This document shows, piece by piece, positions 25,270-35,024 of a stretch of 64,000 nt of DNA. The stretch covers positions 248,001-312,000 of the forward strand of contig SJSR01000002.1 of the NCBI GenBank assembly GCA_004331795.1, in the 5' to 3' direction. Under the pieces are notes generated by a model, which was not told the origin of the DNA, ran no database searches, and saw nothing but the letters and a program-made list of their open reading frames with translations. Position 1 is the first letter of the stretch. Each line of letters starts with the position of its first letter. A program made the translations under genes and the position numbers. Source of the stretch: Erythrobacteraceae bacterium CFH 75059. GTDB taxonomy: Bacteria; Pseudomonadota; Alphaproteobacteria; Sphingomonadales; Sphingomonadaceae.

Positions 25270-27054
25270 ATGATCGACTCACCTCCATCGCCGGCGGCCG
25301 ACGACACCCTGCCGTGGAGCGCGAGCGTCGGACCAGCCGAGGGGGGCGGGCAGACGGGCGATCAGCCCGCGATGTTCGACGATCTGGCTGCGCCAGCCCC
25401 TGGCAGGACGGGGGAGGAGTCGACCGGGGAGGCGGGCACGGGCGCCTCACCCTACCGGGTGCTTGCGCGCAAGTACCGTCCGCAGACCTTCGCGGCGCTG
25501 ATCGGACAGGACGCCATGGTGCGGACCCTAGGAAACGCCATCCGGCGCAACCGGCTGGCCCATGCCTTTCTGATGACCGGGGTGCGCGGCGTGGGCAAGA
25601 CCACCACCGCGCGGCTCATCGCGAAGGCGTTGAACTGCATCGGTCCCGACGGTCAGGGCGGCCCCACGATCGATCCGTGCGGCCGGTGCGAGCCGTGCAC
25701 CGCCATCGCTGCCGGAAGGCACATCGACGTCATCGAGATGGACGCGGCAAGCCACACCGGCATCGACGACGTGCGCGAGATCATCGAGGCGGTCCGGTAT
25801 GCCGCCGTCTCCGCACGCTACAAGATGTACATCATCGACGAGGCGCACATGCTCTCGAAGCAGGCGTGGAACGGCCTGCTGAAGACGCTCGAAGAGCCGC
25901 CGGCGCACGTCAAGTTCCTGTTCGCCACGACGGAGGTCGACAAGGTGCCGGTCACCGTCCTGTCGCGGACGCAGCGGTTCGATCTGCGCCGCATCCCTGC
26001 CGCGATGCTCGCCGACCACTACGCGTCCGTCTGCGCCAGCGAAGGCGTCGAGGCCGAGCGCGAGGCGCTGGACCTCATCGCCGCCGCGGCGGAAGGATCG
26101 GTGCGCGACGGGCTGTCGATGCTCGACCAGGCGATCGCGCACGTCGACGCCGACGAGAGCGCGTCGGTCACCGCGGCGCAGGTGCGGGCCATGCTGGGGC
26201 TCGCCGACAGGGCAGCCGTGTGGCGGATCGTCGACGCCATCATCGGAGGAGATCAGGCGCGGCTGCTGCGCGAGATCGACGAGCAATACGCGCTTGGCGT
26301 GGAGCCGGCCGCCATCCTGCGTGCGATGCTCGAGGCCGTGCACGCCCTCACGGTGGAGCAGATCGGCGGCACGGGCAAGGACGCGGGCGCGCTGGTGTAC
26401 GCGCCGCCGCCCGGAATGGCGGGACGGCTCGCGGCGGGGCGTTTGCACCGCCTTTGGCAACTGGTGCTCAAGGGCTATGAGGAGGTGCGCAGCGCCCCCG
26501 ACGGCTTCATCGCCGCGCGCATGGCGCTGCTGCGCGTGCTCTATGCCGCAGATCTCCCCGATCCGGGTGAACTGGCCCGGCGGATGCACGCGCCGCCCTC
26601 TGCCCGCAGTGACGAGCCGCGCACTGAACAGCCGGAACCGGCGGAGCAGACATCTGCCTCGCTGTCCTGGTCCTCGCTTGTCGAGCAGGTCGAGAATGCG
26701 GGCGAGATGCATGCGGCCAGCGTGATGCGGCTTCAGGTGCGGGTCGTCTGGCTCGAGCCGCGCCTGCTCGTGTTCAGTCGGGGCGACGAGTTTCGCGACC
26801 CGATCGACAGGCTCCTGCGCGACGCGCTGTTCCGCGCGACGGGCGAGCGCTGGCAGGTCACGGAAGAGCGCGGCGCGGTGGCGAGCGAGCCGTCCCTTGC
26901 GGAAGCGCAGGCCCTCACGCGCGAGCATGAACGGCGCGCGCTTCTCGAGGATCCGGTCGTGCGCACGGCATTCGCCCTGTTTCCCGGCGCGCAACTGGTC
27001 GAGGACCGGGCGGTTGCCTCAGAGATGGACGAAAAAAGGAGCGTGACGGCATGA
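25270..27054 (+). CDS. dnaX: DNA polymerase III subunit gamma/tau
   Basis: A 594-residue clamp-loader ATPase. An extra, low-complexity N-terminus (1-60) precedes YRVLARKYRPQTFAALIGQ. Walker A is GVRGVGKTT (104-112), the zinc site uses Cys123, Cys137, Cys140 and Cys143, Walker B is DEAH (190-193), and the sensor-1 region FATTEVDKVP and arginine finger LSRTQRF follow. The C-terminal third is the tau-like domain. I see no convincing slippery sequence for gamma formation. ybaB starts inside its stop (ATGA). Confidence 0.95.
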   Translation: MIDSPPSPAADDTLPWSASVGPAEGGGQTGDQPAMFDDLAAPAPGRTGEESTGEAGTGASPYRVLARKYRPQTFAALIGQDAMVRTLGNAIRRNRLAHAFLMTGVRGVGKTTTARLIAKALNCIGPDGQGGPTIDPCGRCEPCTAIAAGRHIDVIEMDAASHTGIDDVREIIEAVRYAAVSARYKMYIIDEAHMLSKQAWNGLLKTLEEPPAHVKFLFATTEVDKVPVTVLSRTQRFDLRRIPAAMLADHYASVCASEGVEAEREALDLIAAAAEGSVRDGLSMLDQAIAHVDADESASVTAAQVRAMLGLADRAAVWRIVDAIIGGDQARLLREIDEQYALGVEPAAILRAMLEAVHALTVEQIGGTGKDAGALVYAPPPGMAGRLAAGRLHRLWQLVLKGYEEVRSAPDGFIAARMALLRVLYAADLPDPGELARRMHAPPSARSDEPRTEQPEPAEQTSASLSWSSLVEQVENAGEMHAASVMRLQVRVVWLEPRLLVFSRGDEFRDPIDRLLRDALFRATGERWQVTEERGAVASEPSLAEAQALTREHERRALLEDPVVRTAFALFPGAQLVEDRAVASEMDEKRSVTA

Positions 27055-27392
27055 AATCGATGGAGGAAATGATGGCGGCGGCGCAAAAGGCCGCCGAAAC
27101 CATCCAGACGCAGATGGCTGACATGCAGGGCCGCCTGGATGCTCTGGAAGTCGAGGGCGCGAGCGGTGGCGGGCTGGTGCGGGTGCGGGCCTCGGCGCGT
27201 GGCCGGATCCTTGGCGTCACGATCGACGACAGCCTGCTGAAGCCGGAAGAGAAGCAGATGCTCGAGGATCTCGTCGCCGCAGCGATCAACGATGCGCGCG
27301 AGCGCGCCGACCGCGTTTCGGGCGAGGAACTGCAGAAACTGCAAAGCGGCATGGGTCTGCCACCCGGATTCAACCTGCCGGGCCTCGGATAG
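27051..27392 (+). CDS. ybaB: Nucleoid-associated protein, YbaB/EbfC family
   Basis: A 113-residue dimeric DNA-binding protein. Helical N-terminus KSMEEMMAAAQKAAETIQTQMADMQGRLDALEVEG, central strands GGGLVRVRASARGRILGVTIDDSLL, and C-terminal helix EDLVAAAINDARERADRVSGEELQKLQSGMGLPPGF are family standard. The ATGA overlap with dnaX keeps the classic dnaX-ybaB pair. The third usual partner, recR, is not next; a GT61 gene follows after 8 nt. Confidence 0.95.
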   Translation: MKSMEEMMAAAQKAAETIQTQMADMQGRLDALEVEGASGGGLVRVRASARGRILGVTIDDSLLKPEEKQMLEDLVAAAINDARERADRVSGEELQKLQSGMGLPPGFNLPGLG

Positions 27393-27400
27393 GCGAACCT

Positions 27401-28615
27401 GTGGGCGCCGCGACAGGCGTGCGGCAGGTCCTCGCGACCCGGCTGCCGCCGTTGTTCGGCAAGCTGCAGGCCGCGGGCGTCCTCCCCTCGCCGTTCAGGC
27501 CGGGCGCGCACATCGCTTTCGCGGACGCCGCGCGCCATGCCCGCGTGCGGGAGGTCGGGTCTCACCGTCCGCCCGCGCCGCTTGCATCCTTTGTGCGGGC
27601 GGCGCCCGACCTGCGCTCGCTGGCGACGCTGGCACTGTTTGCGGACGCGGATCAGCGTTTTGCCGAGCCGGTGCGGTTCGGCATCATCGAGGCCGAGGCA
27701 GCACGGGTGTGGACACGCTTCGGCGTCCACGATGCGAAGGCCGGCAGCTTTGCCGACGTGTATTGTTCGATCGAGGCGCTCGCCAATCCCAAATACGAGG
27801 TGCCGCGTCTGCTGCTCCCGCTGGTGCCGCCCCGCCGGCACGTTCCGCGCGCCGTGTTCCTCGGCATGGCGTGGTGGCACAACCACTATCATTGGCTGAT
27901 CGATATTCTGCCCCGGCTCCGCCTGGTGCAGGAACAGCTCGGCGAGGGGATCCCGCTGCTGGTTCCGCCGAACCTGCGCCGTGCGCAACGCGAGGCTCTC
28001 GACGCCGTGCTCGCGGTGCTGGGCTGCGCGGATGCGGCGGTGCTGACACCGGACGGCAGTGTCCTGCTTGCCGACACGCTGATCATGCCGACGCGCATGG
28101 CGCACACGCTCGACATGGGTCCGGCGCAGATCGATGTCCTGCGCGCGGCCTTGCTGCCGAACAGTGGAGGGCCTTCGGGTCGCCGGCTCTACATCTCGCG
28201 CCGGGACGCCGCCATCCGCCGCATCGTGAACGAGGAGGAACTGTTCAGCCACCTCGTCCCGCTCGGCTTCGAACTGACGACGCTGAGCGGCCTCACGATG
28301 CGGCAGCAGGCCATGCTCTTCGCGGAGGCGGAGATTGTCGTGGGCCACCACGGCGCCGGCCTCGCCAACACCCTGTTCTGCCCGAGAGGCGGGGTGTTTG
28401 TTGAAGTGTTCCAGGAGAACCATTTCACCTCGTGCTTCGCGCGCATCGCCCAGCTGCGCGGTCTTCGCTACGGCTTCGTCACAGGCGAGCAGAGGGGGCA
28501 GGACACGGTGGTAAATGCGGCGCTGGTGACGCGCCTGATCGCGGATCTTCTGGCCGCGGATGGTCAGGATGGTCCCGGCGCAGGGAACGGTTCGGACGCC
28601 TCTGCACTACCATGA
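27401..28615 (+). CDS. Glycosyltransferase family 61 protein
   Basis: A 404-residue protein with the DUF563/GT61 domain (about 145-390). MAWWHNHYHWLIDILPRLRLVQEQL, PLLVPPNLRRAQREAL, RRLYISRRDA and IVVGHHGAGLANTLFCPRGGVFVEVF are hallmarks; the GHHGAGLAN motif is the best conserved. GT61 enzymes transfer xylose, GlcNAc or related sugars; acceptor and sugar are unknown here. The GTG at 27401 is preceded by AGGCG. It sits where recR might be expected and overlaps the YihY gene as ATGA. Confidence 0.87.
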   Translation: MGAATGVRQVLATRLPPLFGKLQAAGVLPSPFRPGAHIAFADAARHARVREVGSHRPPAPLASFVRAAPDLRSLATLALFADADQRFAEPVRFGIIEAEAARVWTRFGVHDAKAGSFADVYCSIEALANPKYEVPRLLLPLVPPRRHVPRAVFLGMAWWHNHYHWLIDILPRLRLVQEQLGEGIPLLVPPNLRRAQREALDAVLAVLGCADAAVLTPDGSVLLADTLIMPTRMAHTLDMGPAQIDVLRAALLPNSGGPSGRRLYISRRDAAIRRIVNEEELFSHLVPLGFELTTLSGLTMRQQAMLFAEAEIVVGHHGAGLANTLFCPRGGVFVEVFQENHFTSCFARIAQLRGLRYGFVTGEQRGQDTVVNAALVTRLIADLLAADGQDGPGAGNGSDASALP

Positions 28616-29709
28616 GCATGGCGGCCATGCGGGAGCCGTCTTGCCAGGATGAAACGTTTCCGATGCCCAGCACAGCCGTGCCACCCCAGTCCACCACGTC
28701 ATCAGCCGATCGCGGCCGCTCGGCAGGGTCGCCGTGGCAGATCCCGTGGTCGGGGTGGAAGGAGATCCTGAAACGCACCTACAAGGAGATCGGAGAGGAC
28801 CGGGTTTCGCTGGTGGCTGCGGGTGTGGCGTTCTACGCGCTGCTGGCTCTTTTCCCGGCGCTCACCTCGCTGCTCTCGGTGGCGGGCCTGATCCTCGATC
28901 CGTTGCGGGTCGTCGATCAGCTCGCCGAGTGGACGGCAAACCTCCCCGAAGCGGCGGCTCAGATCATCCAGAGCCAGGGGGCGAGCGTTGCGAGCGGCGC
29001 CGACGGTGCGCTCAGCCTGGCGGCGCTCGCCGGTCTCGCTCTTGCGCTGTACGGAGCCGCAAAGGGGACCAAGACGCTGATGGAGGGGATGAACATCGCC
29101 TATGACGAGGACGAGAAGCGGGGATTTCTCGTGCTCAACATCGTGGCGCTCGGCCTGACGGCGCTCATGGTGGTGGCGGTGCTGCTCGCGGCAGGTCTGG
29201 GCATCGTGGTTCCGCTCGTCGTCGATGGTCTGGGTCTGCCCCCTGTTCTTGCCACGGTGCTGAACCTCCTGCGCTGGGTGGTGCTGGCGGCGATCGCCGT
29301 GCTTGGCCTGTCGCTGCTCTACCGCTTCGGCCCTTCGCGCGAGAACGCCAAGTGGCGCTGGATCACGCCGGGCTCGGCCATCGCCGTGGCCCTGTGGGTG
29401 GTCGGCACGGGACTGTTCAGCATCTATGTGCAGAACTTCGGCAACTACAACGAAACCTACGGAGCCTTGGGCGGGGTCATCATCCTGCTCACATGGCTCT
29501 GGCTGTCGGCCTTCATCGTCCTGCTCGGCGCGGAGCTCAACTCGGAGATCGAGCACCAGACCATGCGCGACACGACCACGGGACCGGAGGAGCCCATGGG
29601 CGAGCGCGGCGCGGTGAAGGCGGATTCCGTTGCCGCCGGCGACGAGCCGCAGGACGGCGCCGACCATCCTCTCCAGACCCAGGGGAAACACCGCGCGCGC
29701 GGGCATTGA
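28612..29709 (+). CDS. YihY/virulence factor BrkB family membrane protein
   Basis: A 365-residue inner-membrane protein, probably with six helices (about 75-310). RTYKEIGEDRVSLVAAGVAFYALLALFPALTSLLSVAGL begins the domain; GTKTLMEGMNIAYDEDEKRGFLVLN and YRFGPSRENAKWRWITPGSAIAVALWVVGTGLFSIYVQNFGNYNETYGALGGVIILLTWLW complete it. Function is unsettled, although the family was once called RNase BN. I chose the ATG overlapping the GT61 stop (ATGA); another at 28663 would shorten it by 17 residues. The C-terminal 45 residues are hydrophilic and not conserved. Confidence 0.88.
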   Translation: MSMAAMREPSCQDETFPMPSTAVPPQSTTSSADRGRSAGSPWQIPWSGWKEILKRTYKEIGEDRVSLVAAGVAFYALLALFPALTSLLSVAGLILDPLRVVDQLAEWTANLPEAAAQIIQSQGASVASGADGALSLAALAGLALALYGAAKGTKTLMEGMNIAYDEDEKRGFLVLNIVALGLTALMVVAVLLAAGLGIVVPLVVDGLGLPPVLATVLNLLRWVVLAAIAVLGLSLLYRFGPSRENAKWRWITPGSAIAVALWVVGTGLFSIYVQNFGNYNETYGALGGVIILLTWLWLSAFIVLLGAELNSEIEHQTMRDTTTGPEEPMGERGAVKADSVAAGDEPQDGADHPLQTQGKHRARGH

Positions 29710-29760
29710 CGCGCGCGCGGCCAAGGTTTCGAGCAGGCGAACGCGCTCGCCCAGGTGCGG

Positions 29761-29788
29761 TTGCGCGTGCCGGCGCCAGCTACCATAT
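29761..29788 (+). promoter_or_regulatory. Possible heat-shock (sigma-32) promoter of lon
   Basis: TTGCG at 29761-29765 and CCATAT at 29783-29788, 17-18 nt apart and about 45 nt before the lon start, resemble the CTTG... and CCCCATnT elements of sigma-32 promoters. lon is heat-induced in many bacteria. The match is partial and made by eye. Confidence 0.3.
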
Positions 29789-29832
29789 GGCTGTCTCGAC
29801 GGTATCTTCTTTGCCTGGATCTCTGCCATTCC

Positions 29833-32223
29833 ATGACCACGCTCACCTTGCCCCTGCTCCCCTTGCGCGACATTGTCGTGCTGCCGGGAATGACCGTCCC
29901 GATTTTCGTGGGACGTCCGCGCTCGGTGCTGGCGCTCGAAGCGGCCATGCAGATGGAGCGCGACGTGTTTCTGCTGACGCAGACGGATGCCGCGTGCGAG
30001 GAGCCGCAGGCCGCCGACCTGTACGAGATCGGCACGGTGGCGCAGGTGCTCCAGCTGCTCAAGCTGCCGGATGGCACGGTGCGGGTGATGATCGAATCGA
30101 AGCAGCGGGCGCGTCTCGCCGCGCTGAGCACCGAGGGCGACTTCGCCATGGCCGAGGTGGAGCTGCGCGAGGACAGCACCGTGTCCGGCAGCCAGGTCAC
30201 CGCCATGATGCGGCAGGTGGTGGAGCAGTTTGCCGAATATGCCAAGCTGAACAAGAAACTCGCCGACGGCGCCGGAGAGGGACTGTCGGACATCGACGAT
30301 GCCGGTGAGCTGGCCGACACGCTCGCCGGGTTGCTGACGGTCAAGGTGTCGGACAAGCAGGCGCTGCTGACCGAGAGCGACCCGCTGAAGCGGCTGGAGA
30401 TGCTGCTGACGCTGATGGACGGAGAGATGTCCGTCCTTCAGGTGGAGCGCAAGATCCGCGGGCGCGTCAAGCGGCAGATGGAGAAGACGCAGCGCGAATA
30501 CTACCTCAACGAACAGCTCAAGGCGATCCAGTCGGAGCTGGGCGGAGAGGGTTCTGACGGTGACGAGCTTGGCAAGCTTGCCGACCAGGTCGCCAAGACG
30601 AAGCTTTCCAAGGAGGCGCGCGAGAAAGCGACGGCCGAACTGAAGAAGCTGCGCGCGATGCAGCCGATGAGCGCCGAAGCCACGGTGATCCGCAACTATC
30701 TCGATGTGCTGCTTGGCCTCCCCTGGGGCAAGCGCAGCAAGGTCAAGAAGGACATCGCGGCGGCGCAGGCCGTGCTCGACGCCGACCATTTCGGGCTTGA
30801 GAAGGTCAAGGACCGGATCATCGAATATCTGGCGGTGCAGGCGCGCACCAACAAGCTCAAGGGGCCGATCCTGTGCCTTGTCGGACCGCCGGGTGTGGGC
30901 AAGACCAGCCTTGGCATGTCCATCGCCAAGGCGACAGGGCGCGAGTTCGTGCGCCAGTCGCTGGGCGGGGTGCGCGACGAGGCGGAGATCCGGGGACACC
31001 GGCGCACCTACATCGGCTCGTTGCCGGGCAAGATTGTCACCAATCTGCGCAAAGCCGGCACGAGCAATCCGCTGTTCCTGCTCGACGAGATCGACAAGCT
31101 GGGGCAGGACTTTCGCGGTGATCCCGCTTCGGCGCTGCTCGAGGTGCTGGACCCTGAACAGAACACACGCTTTCAGGACCACTACCTCGAGATCGACCTC
31201 GATCTGAGCGAGATCATGTTCGTGACCACCGCGAACTCGCTCAACCTGCCGCAACCGCTTCTCGACCGGATGGAGATCATCAGGCTCGAAGGCTACACCG
31301 AAGACGAGAAGGTCGAAATCGCCCGGCGTCATCTGCTGCCCAAGCAGATTGCCCTGCATGGCCTCAAGCCGGGCGAGTTCGCGGTCAGCGAGGATGCCCT
31401 GCGCGATCTCATCCGCTTCTACACGCGGGAGGCCGGTGTCCGTACCCTTGAGCGCGAGATTGCCCGTCTGGCACGCAAGAGCCTGCGGCAGATCCTCGAG
31501 GGCAAGACGAAGAGCGTGACCATCGAACCCGGCAACCTCGCCACGTTCTCCGGCGTGCGCAAATACCGCCACGGACTGAGCGAAAAGGAGCCGGAGGTCG
31601 GTGCGGTCACCGGGCTTGCCTGGACCGAAGTCGGCGGCGACCTGCTGACGATCGAGAGCGTCACCACGCACGGCAAGGGCGAGATCAAGACGACCGGCAA
31701 GCTGGGCGAGGTGATGAACGAGAGCATCGCCGCCGCCTTCAGCTTCGTGAAGGCACGTGCGCCCGCCTACGGCATCAAGCCGTCGCTGTTCGCCCGGCGC
31801 AACGTGCACATCCACCTTCCCGAGGGTGCCGTGCCAAAGGACGGGCCGAGCGCGGGCATCGGCATGGTCACAGCGATGATCTCCACGCTGAGCGGCATTG
31901 CCGTGCGCCCGGACGTGGCCATGACGGGCGAGGTGACGCTGCGGGGGCGGGTGCTCCCCATCGGCGGACTCAAGGAGAAGCTGCTCGCGGCCCTGCGCGG
32001 CGGGATCACGACCGTGATCATTCCGCAGGAGAACGAGAAAGATCTCGACGAGATTCCCGCCACTGTTCGCGAAGGCCTGCAGATCATCCCGGTCAGCCAT
32101 GTCGACGAAGTGCTGGCGATCGCCCTTGTCAGTCCGCCGCAGCCGATCGACTGGAGCGAAGAGGACGATTTCGCCACCCAGCCGCTGTTCGCCGCATCGG
32201 ACGAACTGCGCACCGCCCACTGA
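29833..32223 (+). CDS. lon: ATP-dependent protease Lon
   Basis: A 796-residue cytoplasmic AAA+ serine protease that removes misfolded and regulatory proteins. The N-terminal substrate domain ([23 protein letters not shown]) is followed by a coiled region, Walker [10 protein letters not shown] (351-359), Walker [11 protein letters not shown], and the protease domain with the catalytic Ser673 in KDGPSAGI and Lys716 in GGLKEK (dyad). Length is normal. The start at 29833 directly precedes [11 protein letters not shown]; upstream in-frame codons do not match the family. A terminator follows and HU is next, the usual lon-hup order. Confidence 0.97.
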   Translation: MTTLTLPLLPLRDIVVLPGMTVPIFVGRPRSVLALEAAMQMERDVFLLTQTDAACEEPQAADLYEIGTVAQVLQLLKLPDGTVRVMIESKQRARLAALSTEGDFAMAEVELREDSTVSGSQVTAMMRQVVEQFAEYAKLNKKLADGAGEGLSDIDDAGELADTLAGLLTVKVSDKQALLTESDPLKRLEMLLTLMDGEMSVLQVERKIRGRVKRQMEKTQREYYLNEQLKAIQSELGGEGSDGDELGKLADQVAKTKLSKEAREKATAELKKLRAMQPMSAEATVIRNYLDVLLGLPWGKRSKVKKDIAAAQAVLDADHFGLEKVKDRIIEYLAVQARTNKLKGPILCLVGPPGVGKTSLGMSIAKATGREFVRQSLGGVRDEAEIRGHRRTYIGSLPGKIVTNLRKAGTSNPLFLLDEIDKLGQDFRGDPASALLEVLDPEQNTRFQDHYLEIDLDLSEIMFVTTANSLNLPQPLLDRMEIIRLEGYTEDEKVEIARRHLLPKQIALHGLKPGEFAVSEDALRDLIRFYTREAGVRTLEREIARLARKSLRQILEGKTKSVTIEPGNLATFSGVRKYRHGLSEKEPEVGAVTGLAWTEVGGDLLTIESVTTHGKGEIKTTGKLGEVMNESIAAAFSFVKARAPAYGIKPSLFARRNVHIHLPEGAVPKDGPSAGIGMVTAMISTLSGIAVRPDVAMTGEVTLRGRVLPIGGLKEKLLAALRGGITTVIIPQENEKDLDEIPATVREGLQIIPVSHVDEVLAIALVSPPQPIDWSEEDDFATQPLFAASDELRTAH

Positions 32224-32249
32224 GCGCGCGCGCCCGTCGGGAGGATGAC

Positions 32250-32280
32250 GGGCCGCAAGCCCTTGCTCGCCCGCTTTTTT
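32250..32280 (+). terminator. Intrinsic terminator of lon
   Basis: GGGC and GCAA (32250-32258) pair with TTGC and GCCC (32263-32272), and a run of six T follows at 32275-32280. A second hairpin, GCCCGTC/GACGGGC, lies just upstream. This is one of the few hairpin-plus-T-run terminators in the window and separates lon from the HU gene. Confidence 0.7.
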
Positions 32281-32283
32281 GCT

Positions 32284-32289
32284 TTGACA
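32284..32289 (+). promoter_or_regulatory. -35-like element of the HU gene
   Basis: A consensus TTGACA occurs directly after the lon terminator and 63 nt before the HU start. A -10 box at 17 nt is poor (AGAGTG), so only the -35 element is supported by the sequence. Confidence 0.35.
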
Positions 32290-32351
32290 GCGCTTCCTCG
32301 TTGTGGAGAGTGCGACCCCGTCGCAAATGGCGCATCTGGAGGGGGAAACGA

Positions 32352-32624
32352 GTGAACAAGAACGAGCTGATCGCGGCTGTGGCGGCAACGTCCGGGCTGT
32401 CGCGTTCCGATGCAACGAATGCGGTGGAGGCGACTTTCGGCGCCATCCAGAAGGCGCTTGTCGATGGCGAGGACGTCCGGCTGGTCGGGTTCGGCACGTT
32501 CACTGTCGCCCGGCGCAAGGCGTCCACGGGCCGCAATCCCCAGACTGGTCAGCCGATGGAGATCAAGGCTTCGAACCAGCCCAAGTTCAAGCCCGGCCGC
32601 AATCTCAAGGACGCGATCAACTGA
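32352..32624 (+). CDS. hupB: DNA-binding protein HU
   Basis: A 90-residue histone-like protein. [36 protein letters not shown] forms the helical dimer body; [49 protein letters not shown] has the canonical arm with the RNPQTG tip. The GTG at 32352 is preceded by GGAGGGGG and gives exactly the family length. It lies downstream of lon but is separated by a terminator. Confidence 0.97.
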   Translation: MNKNELIAAVAATSGLSRSDATNAVEATFGAIQKALVDGEDVRLVGFGTFTVARRKASTGRNPQTGQPMEIKASNQPKFKPGRNLKDAIN

Positions 32625-32647
32625 TTTTCCCGCGGGCGGCGCACCGT

Positions 32648-33490
32648 TCAGACCGGATCGGCGCCGCCTGCCGCATTTGACCGGCCTCGCGCGTTTCGCT
32701 GTGCGACCTCGTAAAGGGCGATCGCGGCCGCGTTGGAGATGTTGAGACTTTCGACAGCGCGGCGGATCGGCAGGCGGGCGAGCACGTCGCAATGCGCAGC
32801 AACGTTGTGGCGCAGCCCTTCGCCCTCGGCGCCCAGCACGAGACAGACCGGCGCGGACGGGAGGACGTCGGCAAATTCGGACTCCGCTTCGCCGGCAAGG
32901 CCGATGCGCCACCAGCCAAGCTTCGCCACCTCGTCGAGGGCGCGGGCAAGGTTCACGACCCGGACCCAGGGCACGACTTCGAGGGCGCCGGACGCGCTCT
33001 TGGCGAGTGTGCCGCTTTCGGGCGGCGCGTGACGGTCCTGGGTCACGACCGCGGCGGCGCCGAACGCGGCGGCGGACCGGAACACGGCGCCGACATTGTG
33101 CGGGTCCGTCACTTGGTCGAGAAAGACCAGCGGCCGTCCGTCAACCTGCTCCAGCACGTCGGACAAGAGCAGATCGGGCAGTGTGCCGCATTCCAGCACG
33201 AGCCCCTGGTGCGGCGCGTCGCGGGGGCCGTGGCGGGCAAGATCAGCGCCCTGCGCATATTCCAGCGCCAGACCCGCCGGCACCGCGTCAGCCAGACCGG
33301 CCGCCGCTTCGCGCGTCGCCCACAGCTTGTGGAGCGTGCGGCGGGGGTTGGCGAGAGCGGCTTCGACGGCGTGCCGCCCCCACAGCCTTACGGTGCCGGT
33401 CGCCGACCGTCCGCTTCCACGCCCGCCCCGCATCCGTCCGGCCCGGCCACGCAAGTTCGGGCGATGTTCGTCTGCGACCACGGCGTTCAT
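32648..33490 (-). CDS. rlmB: SpoU/TrmH-family RNA methyltransferase (RlmB-like)
   Basis: A 280-residue 2'-O-methyltransferase, probably of 23S rRNA G2251. After an Arg/Gly-rich N-terminus, the RNA-binding domain reads [26 protein letters not shown]. The knotted SPOUT domain has [30 protein letters not shown] (motif 1), [13 protein letters not shown]-type motif 2, and [15 protein letters not shown] plus [24 protein letters not shown] (motif 3). I chose the ATG at 33490; an upstream ATG at 33529 is possible. It converges on the HU gene. Confidence 0.93.
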   Translation of the reverse strand: MNAVVADEHRPNLRGRAGRMRGGRGSGRSATGTVRLWGRHAVEAALANPRRTLHKLWATREAAAGLADAVPAGLALEYAQGADLARHGPRDAPHQGLVLECGTLPDLLLSDVLEQVDGRPLVFLDQVTDPHNVGAVFRSAAAFGAAAVVTQDRHAPPESGTLAKSASGALEVVPWVRVVNLARALDEVAKLGWWRIGLAGEAESEFADVLPSAPVCLVLGAEGEGLRHNVAAHCDVLARLPIRRAVESLNISNAAAIALYEVAQRNARGRSNAAGGADPV

Positions 33491-33646
33491 CCTTTCCGGC
33501 AAGCTGCGGCGTCCTGCCAGCCGGGGCATTGACAGGCAAGCAGCCCTTGTTCAAAGGCGCCTCTTCCGTCCGGCGGACCGGCGACATGCCGCGTGCCGCC
33601 GCGCAACGGGCGACCCGCATCGGTCGCGCAGGCGCGGAGATGACGG

Positions 33647-33732
33647 GGACAGGTGGCCGAGTGGTTAAAGGCAGCAGACTGTAAATCTGCCCGCGCAAGC
33701 GTACGCTGGTTCGAATCCAGCCCTGTCCACCA
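33647..33732 (+). tRNA. tRNA-Tyr(GTA)
   Basis: An 86-nt type II tRNA: acceptor GGACAGG pairing with CCTGTCC, D-arm TGGCCGAGTGGTTAAAGGC, anticodon loop CTGTAAA (anticodon GTA), a long variable arm (CCCGCGCAAGCGTACG region), T-loop GTTCGAATC, discriminator A and encoded CCA. Confidence 0.97.
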
Positions 33733-33808
33733 TCCGCCGCAGCGAGGTCGCGCCCGCCGCCGTCCGGGAGTTCTTGTGGCTCCCGAGTTCATTGGGTAAC
33801 GACCCCGC

Positions 33809-34954
33809 ATGATTGCGAACACGCGCGAAGCCGGGCAAGGGGTGGTGATTGCCGCCACGGGGCTGTTCACGCCGCCTCACACCATCACCAACCGGGAACT
33901 GGTCGAAAGCTTCAACGCGTATGCGGCCCGCGAAAACGCGCGCAACAGCGCCGCCATTGCGGCAGGCATGGCCGAGCCGGTGGCGGAGAGTTCCGAAAGC
34001 TTCATCCAGAAGGCCAGCGGCATCGAGGCGCGTCACGTCATGGACAAGGCGTCGGTGCTCGACCCCGACATCATGGCGCCGCGCTGGCCGGAACGCGGCG
34101 ACGACGAGTTGTCGATCATGGCGGAAATCGGAGTCGCCGCGGCGCGCGATGCTCTCGACCGTGCCGGGCGCGAGGCGCGCGACGTCGACGGGGTGATCTG
34201 CGCCGCGTCGAACATGCAGCGGCCCTATCCGGCGATCGCGATCGAGATTCAGCAGGAGCTGGGCATCGACGGCTTCGCCTTCGACATGAACGTGGCGTGT
34301 TCGTCGGCGACCTTTGCGATCCAGTTGGCTGCCGACAGCATCGCGGCAGGCAATGCGCGCAGCATCCTCGTGGTCAGCCCGGAGATCACCAGCGGCCACC
34401 TTAACTGGCGCGACCGGGACAGCCACTTCATCTTCGGTGACGTCGCCACCGCCGTGTTGGTGGAGGCGGCCGCGCACGCGGGGACGGACGGCTGGATGAT
34501 CCTCGGCACGCGGCTCAAGACCGTGTTCTCGAACAACATCCGCAACAATTTCGGCTTTCTCAACCGCGCCTCGCCCGAAACCATGAACACGCCCGACAAG
34601 CTGTTCGTCCAGAACGGGCGCAAGGTGTTCAAGGAAGTGGTGCCGATGGTGTCCGAGCTGATCCTTGAAGAGGCGCGCAGGCTGGACCTCGACCCGGCGC
34701 GCCTGCGCCGGCTCTGGCTGCATCAGGCGAATGCGGGCATGAACAGGCTCATCGCGCAGCGGGTGCTCGGCCACGAGGCGGACGAGGACGAAAGCCCGAC
34801 CGTGCTCGACCGGTACGGCAACACGTCGAGCGCGGGGTCCATCATCGCCTTCCATCTCCACTCCGCCGACCTGCGGCCGGGCGACACCGGGCTGCTGTGC
34901 AGCTTCGGCGCCGGCTACTCGGCCGGACTCGTGTTCGTGCGCAAGGCCGCGTGA
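33809..34954 (+). CDS. Beta-ketoacyl-ACP synthase III-like enzyme
   Basis: A 381-residue thiolase-fold condensing enzyme. The catalytic triad is visible: Cys164 in NVACSSATFAIQ, His305 in WLHQANAGMNRLI and Asn338 in YGNTSSAGSI. It is longer than FabH (about 320) because of an insert around residues 40-75 (ENARNSAAIAAGMAEPVAESSESFIQKASGIEARHVMDK), a form seen in alphaproteobacterial FabH homologues. It should join an acyl-CoA to malonyl-ACP to start fatty acid or related chains; acyl specificity is unknown. It stands in front of the psd/pssA phospholipid genes, 70 nt away. Confidence 0.9.
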   Translation: MIANTREAGQGVVIAATGLFTPPHTITNRELVESFNAYAARENARNSAAIAAGMAEPVAESSESFIQKASGIEARHVMDKASVLDPDIMAPRWPERGDDELSIMAEIGVAAARDALDRAGREARDVDGVICAASNMQRPYPAIAIEIQQELGIDGFAFDMNVACSSATFAIQLAADSIAAGNARSILVVSPEITSGHLNWRDRDSHFIFGDVATAVLVEAAAHAGTDGWMILGTRLKTVFSNNIRNNFGFLNRASPETMNTPDKLFVQNGRKVFKEVVPMVSELILEEARRLDLDPARLRRLWLHQANAGMNRLIAQRVLGHEADEDESPTVLDRYGNTSSAGSIIAFHLHSADLRPGDTGLLCSFGAGYSAGLVFVRKAA

Positions 34955-35024
34955 GCACGAGTGGGGCATCGGGCAGCAGCATCCCGCGGGTGCGGACGGG
35001 TGCCGGCGGCGCGGCACAAGCCTG

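Noticed and set aside
28702-32415. A 1237-codon open frame on the minus strand
   Set aside because: It lies antisense to yihY and lon, both with complete catalytic motifs. Long antisense frames arise from high GC at third codon positions; the translation is low-complexity (HRR, AVG, HLQ repeats) with no recognisable domain.
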